Source of the DNA: Buddleja alternifolia
Lineage: Eukaryota > Streptophyta > Magnoliopsida > Lamiales > Scrophulariaceae
Length of the DNA: 64,000 nucleotides
Direction: 5' to 3'
Assembly: GCA_019426215.1 (NCBI GenBank)
Contig: CM033408.1
Coordinates: 8,621,077-8,685,076, forward strand
The position numbers and the translations under genes were made by a program. Of the stretch, positions 10,295 through 21,019 are shown piece by piece. Each line of letters starts with the position of its first letter. The first letter of the stretch is position 1. The notes below the pieces were generated by a model. It saw only the letters and a list, made by a program, of their open reading frames with translations, had not been told where the DNA came from and ran no database searches.

Positions 10295-13200
10295 ATGGCT
10301 TCAAATCCTGATGGTAGTTTTCCCGACGATGATGTATATGGATCAGATAGCGGTCATGAGAAGGACATACGGAGAGGTGTCTCTGCTATGAAAAAAGTTG
10401 TCAATGCCAGAAGTAAAGGCATAAGGCTACCTGTCGGCTGGAATGACAGAGGTCAGCCAATTAACCCCAACAAATCAATATTTGTTGGGTATATAGGCGT
10501 GCAGGTTCGGCAGAAGGTGTCGATTGCCATTAGTACTTGGCGCAAAGTCCCGTCAGCAACAAAAAAAAACATTTGGGATGAGATGAAGGTAATTTGGATA
10601 TTATCTTATTTGTAAGTGTTAATATATTATCATATTCTCTAAATTATAATTTTATATATACTTTATTGTTTGTTTTTTGTAGTTGGCGTTTGATATTGAC
10701 GAAAGTCGACAAAAGTACGTACTAGCAGAAGCTGGGAGGCTAGCACGTAACTTCAGGAGCTACATAAGCAGAAAGTATGTGCGAGATGATGATGGAAATG
10801 TTAATGTCAACCCACCTCCACAATATGAGATATCCCAAGCCGATTGGGCGGCATTTTTAGAGGTTCGCTTAGGTGAACCTTGGCAGGTAGCTAGTCATTT
10901 TAATTTACAGTTTCATTTGTTGGTTATTGCGTTTATATTTAGCTAATAATTTGATAATGTAATAAACAGAAAATAAGCATTGACAATCAGGAAAGAGCAA
11001 AGAACCCTGAATATCCTTACCGGAAAGGGAGTTTTGGAGATGCTGTTGTGGAGCAAATGGAGGTATGTAGTTCATTTAGCAGTGAATCCTTACAATTTTT
11101 TTAATAATAATTCTATGTTAATGCATACATATATTTTTTAATGAAAATACAGATAAATAAAAGAAGGGATGCGGGATCCGATTGTACAGATGTGACACGA
11201 GCACTCGTGTGGAGGGTTTCGCGTTCCGATCCGACAAATCAAATTGATAACGAAAATGTTAGAAGAGTGGTGAATGAAATGGTGAGTTATTGGCAATTTT
11301 AGCTCTATTAATTGTTTTATTGAAATACTATTAAAAGCACAAGGTTCACTATTTTTTTTAATTTTTAAAAATATATCATTACAGGAGAGCATTTCACAAG
11401 AGAGCACTAGCCATAGTGGAACTTACACGAGTCGAGATGACCTATTGGCTAAAGCTATTAAAAGGAAAGAGCATCCGGGTCGCGTTAGGGGTGTTGGCTT
11501 TGGGGTCTCACAAAGAGACTATTTTAAGGATCCAAAGCCTGCTTCAGAAAAGGAGATGGAAAACTTGAGAAACATAGTGAAAAACCTCTCCGAAACTATG
11601 GTTGCCATGCAACAACGAATTGATGTTTTGGAAGCCCCTAGCTCGCGTCAGCCACATGAAGATGACGTCATTTCTTTGAAAGATAGCAGCCCAGAACCAG
11701 GTTATAAGATGCTTCCTGAGGTAAAATATTTGAACTTGTTTATTAATCATATAACTTGCGACTCTCTATTTTCTGTAAATCATACAAAACTTTCTAATAT
11801 AATGTTGTATATATATATATACGTGTGTGTGTAGGGTATCACTCCATGTCAATTAGCACTTTCATCTCCATCATATCGTGTGGTGGCTAAAGGACAGCTA
11901 TACAATCGATCAGAGACTGATAGAACACTTCACAACTGTCAATTAGCCACCAACAATGTGAAAGTGCGCATTGACACTGCAGTTGAGGCTAATACACTCC
12001 TGCCCGTCCCTCTCAATGATGAAATATTCTCCATTTCTCATGCGCTGGGTACCTTTGTTGCTTGGCCAGCGAGTCTTGTCATTGTCACTGCTGCACCGGT
12101 ATGTAATTAATAGCTAGTCATTAATAAATTATAACAATTTGTTTGAGGTTACTAAATATACTTTGGTGTGTAACATTTATATTTTATTTTCTTGCTTAAA
12201 CAGTCCAAATCATCTGCAAACCGTAAGTCAGGGACGTCGAAGCGGTCAGCTGTCAAAGGAAAATCTCAAGTGGCCGAGCCTGCAGGTGAAGTAGACATAT
12301 GTGCAGATCTTCAACTAGATGGACTCCCTAATGACCTTGTATTTCTGGGAAAGTACACGAAGATGATGAAGATTGATGCCCAGATCAATATATATATGGA
12401 CGAAGCCATTATGAATGTTTCATTTCCAGAGTTCATTGGGAGGGAGGAGATCTATCACCTTCTGTGTAGAAAAGAAATAGGAGCCTCTATCATTACAGCG
12501 TACATAAAGTAAGTTTTTTAATTATTTTATTACATCTAAACTACGATTATTTTCGTCACTCGAAATTCATTTTTTATGCTCAATTTAGGTGTTTGTGGTT
12601 TAACTACGTGATCCCCGAAGGAAAAGAAACAAGTTTCGGGTTCCTTAGCCCACATTCCATAGCTGCTCAAACAGACCCGTCAGTTCAACAAGTGCAGTAC
12701 ATAGCACGTGCTATGATGCAGAGTACACAACAAAATAAGTTATTTTTTGCACCTTACAACACCGGGTGAGCTACTAAAGACTCGATTTTAATTTGTAAAA
12801 CTAGCTACGCAAAACAAATTTTCAACTATCTTTTGAATGTTTTGTAGGGGTCATTGGTTGTTGCTTGCAATTAATCCATTTAAAGAGATTGTTTACTATC
12901 TGGATTCTGTGCATGGTGAGCCGCAATACCGAGATGATATGATGCTAAAATTCAATCAGTAAGTTTTTCATTCAATCAATGTATCCATTATATTTAATAT
13001 TTTTTTAAATTGTATTTATTTCACATAATTTCTTGTTTTTAACATATTTTCTTGTTTTTTATATTTTTTTATAGAGCTGTGCACATATTTCGTGCAAACT
13101 GCAACAACCAATCCAACAAATCCAAAAACTCGGACTGTAAATGGTTTACTATAAAGGTTAGCGTTTTCTAGGTTCATGAGATTATATATTCGTATAGAAG

Positions 13201-13564
13201 TTCGTCTTCTAATACAATGTAAGTTTGATTGCTTTTGTAGTGCCCCCGGCAGACCAACGAGGTGGATTGTGGCTATTTCGTTATGAGATTCATGAAAGAG
13301 ATTATTAGCCACGGACTATCTATAATCCCAACAGCGGTATACATAATCCTTATATATATATATATATACTTAATTCTATTACTTTTGAAATTATTAAACC
13401 TTAATTGGTAGGTAATTGAAATGTTATTTCACTTTGCAATTAATCTCTATATATATACATATATCTTGCAGTACTTTAAGGATTGTCAATCCTTCTATAC
13501 TGATGAGCAAATTGATGAAGTACGCTGCGAAGTTGCACGTTACATTTTCTTAGCAGCTCCTTAG
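10295..13564 (+). CDS. CACTA second gene: TnpA-like protein with Ulp1-type cysteine protease, 727 aa, 12 exons
   Basis: Exons read by GT-AG sites: 10295-10588, 10683-10886, 10970-11062, 11153-11281, 11385-11720, 11835-12098, 12204-12508, 12589-12765, 12848-12958, 13075-13156, 13241-13336, 13472-13564. They sum to 2184 nt (728 codons with the stop) and stay in frame throughout. Exons 1-4 resemble the plant Ptta/En-Spm transposase family (STWRKVPSATKKNIWDEMK, EISQADWAAFLEVRLGEPWQ). Exon 5 has a short coiled-coil-like stretch. Exons 8-12 form a Ulp1/C48 protease domain: GGHWLLLAINP (His603), YYLDS (Asp620), PRQTNEVDCGYFVMRF (Gln669, Cys675). The expected His-Asp-Cys triad is complete. It probably binds the subterminal repeats and may cleave SUMO-like conjugates; both roles are inferred from the families. 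Confidence 0.88.
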
Positions 13565-13825
13565 AAATTAGGTAATTTAGTTTTTGTACATTGTGACTTG
13601 CTATAAATTGAGATTTGATTTATTGTATTTCGTAAGGTCATTAGTAATTTAATTAGTTAATTGTACATTTTGTTGGAGATTAAAGATGGTAATATTGAAG
13701 TTTGGGATGATGTTTGCTTATGTTGAATATGTTTTGTTGTTAGTTGAAATTTGTTGATTGGATCATTGCATATTACAGGCACTATCATGACAGCGCAATA
13801 AATAATTAAAAAAAAAACAGAAAAA
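13565..13825. other. 3' flank of second CACTA gene
   Basis: AT-rich sequence with no gene. It probably contains the 3' untranslated region and polyadenylation signals of the preceding gene. Confidence 0.5.
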
Positions 13826-14344
13826 AATACAGCGGTTCTGCAGAACCGCTGCTACAGTTCTCACCTGTGGCAGCGGTTCTGCAGAACCGCTGCTACAGTT
13901 CTCACCTGTGGCAGCGGTTCTGGGAAAACCGCTGCCAAAGGTCTCACCTGTGGAAGCGGTTTTGGGAGAACCGCTTCCACAGGTAAGACCTCTGGCAGCG
14001 GTTCTGGGAAAACCGCTGCCAAAGGTCTCACCTGTGGAAGCGGTTCTCCCAAAACCGCTGCCACAGGTGAGACCTTTGGCAGCGGTTTTCCCAGAACCGC
14101 TGCCAGAGGTCCACCTGTGGCAGCGGTTCTGTAGAACCGCTGCCACAGGTCCGTTATTTTTTTTTATTTTTTTGGTTTTTTCGCAGCGGTGTTCAGGAAA
14201 CCGCTGTCATAGGTAGACCTATTACAGCGGTTTTGTAACCGCTGTCATAGGTCCACCCCTATACCAGCGGTACCTTTGACAGCGGTTAAAACCGCTGCCA
14301 TAGGCCCAAAAAAACCGCTGTCATAGGTCATTTTTGTAGTAGTG
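13826..14344 (-). repeat. Right subterminal palindromes and TIR of CACTA element
   Basis: About eight palindromic units of the form GGCAGCGGTTYT...AAAACCGCTGCC lie between 13829 and 14140. Weaker GACAGCGGTT units follow, then the terminal inverted repeat ending TTTTTGTAGTAGTG. The core AGCGGTT is the same as at the left end, but the centre of each palindrome differs (CTGGGAAA or TTTGGGAG against CGGCCG or CTAGCC on the left). Confidence 0.9.
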
Positions 14345-14347
14345 AAG
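14345..14347. repeat. Target site duplication AAG, right
   Basis: This matches AAG at 4990-4992 on the other side of the CACTA element. Confidence 0.9.
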
Positions 14348-14810
14348 GCATAAAGTGATGTCCTTTATGGATGGTTACTCTGGATATTATCAACTAAAAA
14401 TATCTGAAGTAGACAGAAACAAAATGGCATTTCGGTGCCCAAGTTCCATAGGAACTTTTGAATGGATAGCTATGCCTTTTGGATTAAAAAATGCCGGGGC
14501 CACATACCAAAGGACCATGAATTATATGTTTCATGACTTTATTGGTAAATCCCTCAAAATATATATAGATGATATAGTGGTCAAAGCCCAAACATATAAA
14601 GACCATTTGAAATCATTGACTGAAGCCTTCAAACGAATGAGGCATTTCAAGTTAAAGATGAATCCATTGAAGTGTGCTTTCGGTGTAGAAGCTGGAAACT
14701 TTCTAGGATTACTAATTCATAATCGAGGCATTGAAGTGGATCGAAACAAAGCGAAAGCTATCTTGGAGGCTAAACCTCCAAGGAATAAGAAAGGCTGCAA
14801 CGTTTTCTAG
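14345..14810 (+). pseudogene. Tat reverse transcriptase, 3' part
   Basis: This resumes the RT domain cut at 4992. It shows MSFMDGYSGYYQLKI (the palm Asp), FEWIAMPFGLKNAGATYQRT, the catalytic YIDD box at about 14560 (IYIDDIVVKA), and LKMNPLKCAFGVEAGNFLGL. These motifs are characteristic of Ty3/gypsy RT and, in their detail, of the Tat/Ogre branch. The frame is lost at 14810, just after the thumb region. Confidence 0.9.
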
Positions 14811-15420
14811 GGCATGTCAATTTCTTGCGAAGGTTTATAGCTAATTTCTGGAAAAACAGAAGCATTCTCGCCTATCTTATGTTTGAAAGATGAGGATGAG
14901 TTTGTTTGGGGAAATAAACAGCAAGAGGCTTTCGAAGCCATAAAAAGCTATTTAATCCAACCTCCAGTTCTAATCCCTCCTCGAAAAGGAAAAAAGTTGA
15001 GATTGTACATATCCGCGACTAATCATTCAATTGGTTGCCTTATGGTATAAGAAGATGATAGAGGCTACAAACAGTCAGTTTTCTATTTAAGTAGGTTGTT
15101 AAATGATACAGAGAAAAGATACACCTCAATCAAAAAATGGTGTCTAAGTCTATACTTTGCATCAGTCAAATTGAGGCACTATTTCATTTCCTATTCGATT
15201 GAAGTGGTTTCATCAACTGACGTGATTAAATTCATGATTAATCAACCTTTGATGAGGGGGCAATTGAGCAAATGGAGTCTCAGTTTACTCCAGTTTGATT
15301 TGTGCTATGTGCCTCAAAAGGCTGTAAAAGGTCAAGTGATAGCCAATTTCTTGGCTGATCACCCTCCGATGAGAGATGAATTGCTTGAGAGTCTCGAGAT
15401 TAATTTCATTGACAAATTCC
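14811..15420 (+). pseudogene. Tat RNase H (first, retroviral-type) domain
   Basis: Fragments in more than one frame encode the RNase H that follows RT in Ty3/gypsy elements. They include SYLIQPPVLIPPRKGKKLRL (about 14950), YLSRLLNDTEKRYTSIKKWC (15083 on) and VIANFLADHP (about 15335). A stop near 15048 and frameshifts in 14811-14900 disable it. Confidence 0.75.
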
Positions 15421-15790
15421 CTTGGATTTTGTATTTTGATGGTTCGAGTACTCGAGACAGTGCTGGAATAGGGATATATATCATATCTCCATCAAAGTTG
15501 ATCACTAAAATGTATGCAAAAATCGAGGGATTGCACAAATAACAGAGCAGAATATGAAGCTCTCATTTTGGGTTTAGAAATATTACTCGATATGGGTGCA
15601 GGAAATATCGAGATAAAGGGAGATTCCCAATTGATCATAAATCAAGTAAAGGGAATATTTAAATGTATCAATAGCATCGTATGCTCGAGCGCATCAACTG
15701 TTGAGTTATTTCGAGTCAGTAGAAATTACGTATGTGCCAAGGGAAAAGAATCAAATTTCCAATGATTTGGCCCAAATGGCGTCGGATTAT
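15420..15790 (+). pseudogene. Tat second (archaeal-type) RNase H domain
   Basis: A second RNase H domain follows: WILYFDGSSTRDSAGIGIYI, then NRAEYEALILGLEILLDMGA and IKGDSQLIINQVKG. The catalytic Asp-Glu-Asp pattern is visible. A dual RNase H of this type, placed before the integrase, is the signature of the Tat branch. A frameshift at about 15535-15545 and another near 15700 break it. Confidence 0.82.
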
Positions 15791-17062
15791 AGGATTGATC
15801 CTGACTTTCTTGAGTCAACAATTCAACTCAAGACGAGAGTTCTGTTGCCCTTCGAACAAAGGGCGTTGCAGATGAATAAAATTGATATCTTCAAAGGAAA
15901 AGAAGATTTGCATCTCGAGATTATAGAATACTTGAAGAATCCAGCCAAAGGAGGATTCCCGAATAGGTTAAAACTAATGACCTACCATTATTTTTATGAT
16001 GGGCAAGAATTATATCGAAAAGATTCTCAAGGGGTTTTATTGAAGTGCCTCGATTTAGAGGATGCTTTGGTTATCATGACAGAAACCCATGAGGGGATTT
16101 GTGGTGCTCATCAAGCGGGCCAAAAGATGAGATGGTTGATACATCGATATGGTTTTCATTGGCCCACTGTCCTTCGAGATTGCATAAATTATGCAAAAGG
16201 TTGCAAACAATGTCAAAAGTATGGAAAAGTGTTAAGGCAGCCTATAGTTGAACTTAACTCGATTATCAAGCCATGGCCATTTCGAGGGTGGGCTATAGAT
16301 ATCATAGGTGAGATAAAGCCAGCTTCTTCGCACAGTTATATTTTAGTAGCCACAGACTACTTTACCAAGTGGGTTGAAGCCAAGGCTTTCGAATATATCA
16401 ATTCGAAGTAGGTGGCCGACTTTATTAAGGAATATATCATAACTCGATTTGGGATACCTGAGTCTATAACTTTTGACCAGGCTAGGGTTTTCAACAACAC
16501 GGAAATGCTCGAATTTCTGAGTCAGTTTAAGATAAAGTTGTTGAATTCAACTCCTTATTATGCTCAAGCAAATGGACAGGCTGAATCTTCGAATAAATTG
16601 ATTAAAGGATGTATCTCGAAAATGATACAAAACAATCCTAAAATTTGGCACGAGTTGCAAATTGATACTTTATGGGCATTAAGAACTATAAAAAGGATAG
16701 CCTAGGGGTCACACCTTTTCAATTGGTATACGGTCATGAAGCTGTTATCCCAATAGAAATAAATATTAAGTCAAAAAGGATTTTTGAGCAATCGAAACTC
16801 ACACGAAAGGAGTATGTCGAGAATATGACCATTGAAAAATTAGACCACGAAATGATTTAAATAATGGCATTACAACAAATCGAACTTCAGAAGAAGAAAG
16901 TAGAGAAAAGCTATAATAAAAAAGTAAAGACAAGATCCTTCGAAGTGGGGGACTTAGTCTGGAAAATGATGTCACAAGAAGGCTCGAAAGATCATTTTTA
17001 TGGAAAATGGTCGCCTAAGTGGGAAGACCCATTTTTGATCTCGAGTAAATTATCAGGTAACT
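15791..17062 (+). pseudogene. Tat integrase, truncated by copia insertion
   Basis: The zinc-binding part is clear (HEGICGAHQAGQKM, then CKQCQKYGK). The catalytic core follows: WAIDIIGEIKP, TFDQARVFNN and QAESSNKLIKG, giving Asp, Asp and Glu; the usual SDNG motif has become FDQA. A TAG at 16409-16411 and later frameshifts break the gene. The C-terminal part (GDLVWKMMSQEG, WSPKWEDPFLI) ends at 17062, where the copia LTR begins. The rest of the Tat element is not in the window. Confidence 0.88.
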
Positions 17063-18729
17063 TGATAGGAAATTTCATGTTAAGATTTTGATGATGACAA
17101 TTAGAAATTTTGTTAGACCCCAAAGTTATGTACGCTTAAATTTCATAGATACTTGTATAAGCGTTTGAAAATTAGAAATATATAGGCTCTATTTTATCTT
17201 TTACTTTTGACATTCTTAGATCAAGAAGTCGGTTAGATTAAGCGGTTGATACTTTCTGAGTGAGCTTATCAAGACGGCGAAATCTGAAGACTTCAAGCGT
17301 CCAAGAAATCAATAGTGAATGAAGTTTGAAGAATTTTACTCTAAGCGCCTGACATGTTCTCAGTGAGGTGTCAAGTAACGAAGACTGAAGACTTCTCAAG
17401 CGTCTACACTTCTAAATGAAGTCTGAAGACTTTTCCAAGCGTCCAAACATTAAATAGTCCTCCAGATTAAATGGATCTTTCAGCCCATGAATGAAGTGTC
17501 TATCGGAAGGAGTTTAATGCAAATATTCTCAGAGCATTAAATGCCAACGGGCATTTATTTCAAATTGCATTAAATGCTGATAAGAGCATTAAATGTGATA
17601 AGCACTTTCAGACGTACGGAGAAGCCACCCTATTAGACTGTCAACTATTCAAAGACTGCAACACCAACTTTTGTGCAGCAGATTTTCAGGAAAAAGGACA
17701 AAAGTTGTTCACTCGTGGAAGTGAGAGACACGTGCCTTTGCATGTGTCAAACAGACACTTTTTCCAAGAATGCCTATAAATAGAACTTCAACAACAAGCC
17801 AAATATACAACAAGAACAATTATCAAGCAAAATTGTTGTTGCATTGAAGTCTCATTCCTTAAACTTTCAGAAAAGCCAGAATACTCAAGAAAATATTCTC
17901 TTTGCTTTTCATCAAATCCTGAGACAGTCAACGTAATATCTCAAACATTCTTTTTGAAGAAACTACACTACTATTGAGATATTTCAGTTGTCGGAAATTC
18001 ATCAAAATCAAACAAACTCTTTTAGAAAAAACCCTATCCAAGCCTCGCGATCTGTGTAAAGTCGAAGTTGGATACTTGCCATATTTTTGGGTGAAAGAAG
18101 CAAGGGGATTGAAGTGATTTGGAGCAGAAATCTGTGTGATCAAGGAGCTCAAGTCATCGACATCCATCTCTCCCTAATTTGTAGAAGATTCTGTGTGATT
18201 ATTTGAAAATCATTTTAGTGGATTGCCTCCAAGTGTTCGAGGAGAAGAAGGACATAGTTGGGATTACACCACCCAACGAACCTTACAAATATTGTGTCAT
18301 TTACTTTTCAGTCAATTCTTTTATCTATCATATCATTGCATAAATTGATTAAGTAAAACACAATCAAACGCTAAGCAACTAAGAAACCTCTTGTGACGCT
18401 AAAGCTTTCAAAGAGAAGACTCCAAAAAAAGAAAATATCATTCCGCTGTGCTAACACTGATCAAAGAACTAAACGCTCAAACCTACTCGGTTAAAGTATT
18501 CGATTCTTGAAATCTAAGTTAACTTTATAAAAACAGTCTTCATTAGACGCTTCATCAAAGCGCCCATATTTTAAGTAAACGCTTAAGTTAAGCATTAGAC
18601 TCTTCAAGCGTCTACCTTTTCAAGCGTCCAAAAACAATTTCAGTACGAAATCTTTTGAAGTCGAAAAAGACTTCAGGGTCTATTCAACCCCCCCTTCTAG
18701 ACCCTTTCGTATGCCACTTGGGACCAACA
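17063..18729 (+). repeat. 5' LTR of copia copy A
   Basis: This 1667 bp LTR begins TGATAGGAAATTTCATG (the family consensus start seen elsewhere is TGTTAGG) and ends GGGACCAACA. TG/CA ends are retained. A TATAAATA box lies at 17775-17782 with a CACGTG word upstream at 17729-17734. The LTR holds many AAGCGTC/AAGCGCC words. Related LTRs lie at 34181-35722 and 54385-56253. Confidence 0.92.
17775..17782 (+). promoter_or_regulatory. TATA box of copia LTR A
   Basis: TATAAATA in the context CCTATAAATAGAAC. The same box occurs in LTR B at 34793-34800 (CCTATAAATAGGAC). It probably directs the genomic transcript. Confidence 0.75.
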
Positions 18730-18731
18730 AG

Positions 18732-18743
18732 TGGTATCAGAGC
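18732..18743 (+). other. Primer-binding site of copia copy A (tRNA-iMet)
   Basis: TGGTATCAGAGC, two bases after the LTR end, is complementary to the 3' end of plant initiator tRNA-Met. This is the usual primer of plant copia elements. Confidence 0.93.
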
Positions 18744-18832
18744 GGTTAAAATTGAAATTTTAAAATTTCCAAGCATAACTGCTTGTTTAGATCTTTTTCT
18801 TTCAAAATCTAGTTGCTTTTAAAATTTTCGAT
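18744..18832 (+). other. Untranslated leader of copia copy A
   Basis: An 89 bp AT-rich leader lies between the primer site and the gag ATG. It matches the leader of copy B at 35737-35806 almost base for base. Confidence 0.7.
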
Positions 18833-21019
18833 ATGGCATTTGCTAAAGTTCCCAAACTGACTGAATCAAATTTTGACATATGGAAAGTCAAAGCATTTAC
18901 ATATCTCTGTTCACGTGATGATGACATGTGTGATATTATTTCAGATGGGTCAATCAAAATATACAAAGTTATCACAAGAGCGCCTGAAGCCACGGAAGAA
19001 ACTCCTGATGGTTACGTTGAGAAACCAAAACAAGAATGGTCTCCAGATGAGCGTCGAAGAGCTAATTTGGACAATGTTGGTCGTAACGCTCTATATACAG
19101 CTATTGGTGATAATGACAACTTATTTAACAAGATCAAGTCTTGCAAAACCACTAAAGAAATATGGGATAAGTTGGCTACAATTTGTGGTGATTCAACTCA
19201 AATCAAAGAAAACAAACTTTCCATTGCCAAGGAAAAGTTTAACGGATTTAAGATGCTACCCAATGAAACTTTAGAGCAATTGGATATAAGATTTACAGCT
19301 CTAGTTATAGAACTTACATCGTTGGGAATGGATTTACAGAACCGAGAAATGGTGGTTAAAATCTTTAGAAGCTTACCAAGTAAATTCTTGATGAAGACAA
19401 CCGCTATGAGAGAATCGAGTATGCTGGATCTCCTAACTCCAGAAGACGCATTTTCAGAGCTAAAAGCATTTGAGTTCAAGTTGAATTCTGCTAGTGATGT
19501 TGTAAGTAGTCCGGTGATTGAATCTGGAGCACTTATAGCATCAATCAAAGGTAAATCGGAGAATAAAGGAAAGAATTTAGATATTAATGAAGAAGAGTAG
19601 TTAGCTCTGCTGAATAGATTCAGGAAGTTCTTGAGATATGAAAAGAAAGGAAAAGGTTTCAATAATCAAGAACAAAGTTCATATCAAGCACCTTCTCCGA
19701 TGCAACAACAGCTTCAAGCACCTCAATATTCTGTTCCTTCACCCCAAGCGCCTATTCAGTACCAAGCGTCTACTCAAAGTCTCCCAGCTCCAGTGGTCTC
19801 AAAACCACACATTGCAAGGTTAACAAATGAACAAAAGATGAAAACCAATCTTTGTTATAATTACAGGAAACCAGGGCACTACCAGGTAAATTGCCCTTAT
19901 CCAAACGTATCCAAGCCCTCAAGGCAGGATTACTTGGATAGAAACCAATTCAGGAGCAACCTTCGTCAACAAGGTTTGCTAGCGGAATCAGAATCAGCAT
20001 CCGCACTTGAAGATTTAGAATCATCAGAAGAAAGCAGTGATGATGATGAGCCATTAGATGACTTAGCGCTCATATGTCTCATGGCTAGAGATGATGAAGT
20101 GTCTCCTAAGGTAATCAATGAATTATCTATTCTCTTTCTTATGATGAATTACTTGACAAAGTTAAAGAATACTACAATGAATGTCAAGAAGCTGCCAAAA
20201 TATATCAAAATGATCTCGCTATTATCTCATCACTCACAAGAGATAAAGTAATGCTCAGAGCAGAGTTGCGAGTTCAGCAACAGTGCATTGAGAAGAACCA
20301 ATCGCTTGAGAGTGAAATTATTCAATTAAAAGGCGATCTTGATATAATAGTCAAGAGAGAAGCTGATTTGATTGTTAGTTTTGCTAAATCAGAGCAGCTC
20401 ATCTCATCATTATCAAAAGCTTCTAGACAGTTGGATAATGTGACTGAAGTAACCAGATTATTTGGTGAGAAGACCGGTTTAGGATGCGATAAACTCGGTA
20501 AACAATCCAATCAATCTAATGTTACGGCAAACAACAAAGGAAAAGGTGTTATCTTTGTTGAAAAAGGTTCACAAGGTCAAACTCAAAATGAACCAAGTGA
20601 AAATGGTAAGAGGCCAAATGAGAAAGTCAAAGCTAACTCAGGCAAAGGTAAGGCTAAGGCAAATGATTCACAAAGACGGTTTTATCCAAACGCTCAAAAG
20701 GCTAAAGATAAGACGGACCACTGTGAATCAAGCGCTAAGCGTCCAACACCAAAAGTGCAACCCAAGCCAGCGCCAAGGAAATAGCAGCGTCAATATCCAA
20801 GACAGTCAAGATCATATTATCGATACTATGATGATTATGATTATGACTATTATTATAATCGAGGATATTATTATACACCCAAAAAGCACACACAACACGT
20901 TGTGAAACCCAAAAAGGCCAGTATTCCTACAATGAAGACTAGGCAAGTATGGGTTCCTAAAGTTCTAATTCAAACTAACAATGTTACTAACGTTGAAGGA
21001 CCCAAGCAACAATGGGTAC
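18833..21019 (+). pseudogene. gag: gag of copia copy A, broken
   Basis: This encodes the capsid protein that packages element RNA. The first 255 codons (MAFAKVPKLTESNFDIWKVK) match the copia gag (UBN2-type) domain, with the usual TTKEIWDKL motif. A TAG at 19598-19600 interrupts it. The same frame resumes at 19631 with a Pro/Gln-rich stretch and a zinc knuckle at about 19850-19900, in which the second cysteine is tyrosine (CYNYRKPGHYQVNC); copy C has the normal CYNC form. A frameshift near 20125 and a TAG at 20782-20784 follow. The C-terminal part has a coiled-coil-like region (20251-20450), a Lys-rich tail and a Tyr-rich YYRYYDDYDYDYYYNRG stretch. The gene is then cut by the insertion at 21020. 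Confidence 0.88.
21015..21019. repeat. Target site duplication GGTAC, left
   Basis: GGTAC before the insertion recurs at 28182-28186. The uninterrupted site is seen in copy B at 36649-36653. Confidence 0.95.

Larger units (their letters stand above)
4993..14344 (+). mobile_element. CACTA (En/Spm) DNA transposon, 9352 bp
   Basis: The element begins CACTACCACAAAAAAG and ends in the reverse complement of CACTACTACAAAAATG. The ends are near-identical for about 28 bp and are flanked by AAG on both sides. It has subterminal palindromic repeats at both ends. It carries two + strand genes: a TNP2-type transposase (6549-9830) and a second multi-exon gene (10295-13564). Neither shows a disabling mutation. 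It sits inside the reverse transcriptase of a Tat gypsy element, so it is younger than that element. It could be an autonomous transposon. Confidence 0.95.

Noticed and set aside
13763..14216. Open frames on both strands across the right CACTA end (repeated GSGSGKTAA or VEAVLGEPLPQV peptides)
   Set aside because: Translation of the palindromic subterminal repeats; the same pattern appears on both strands.
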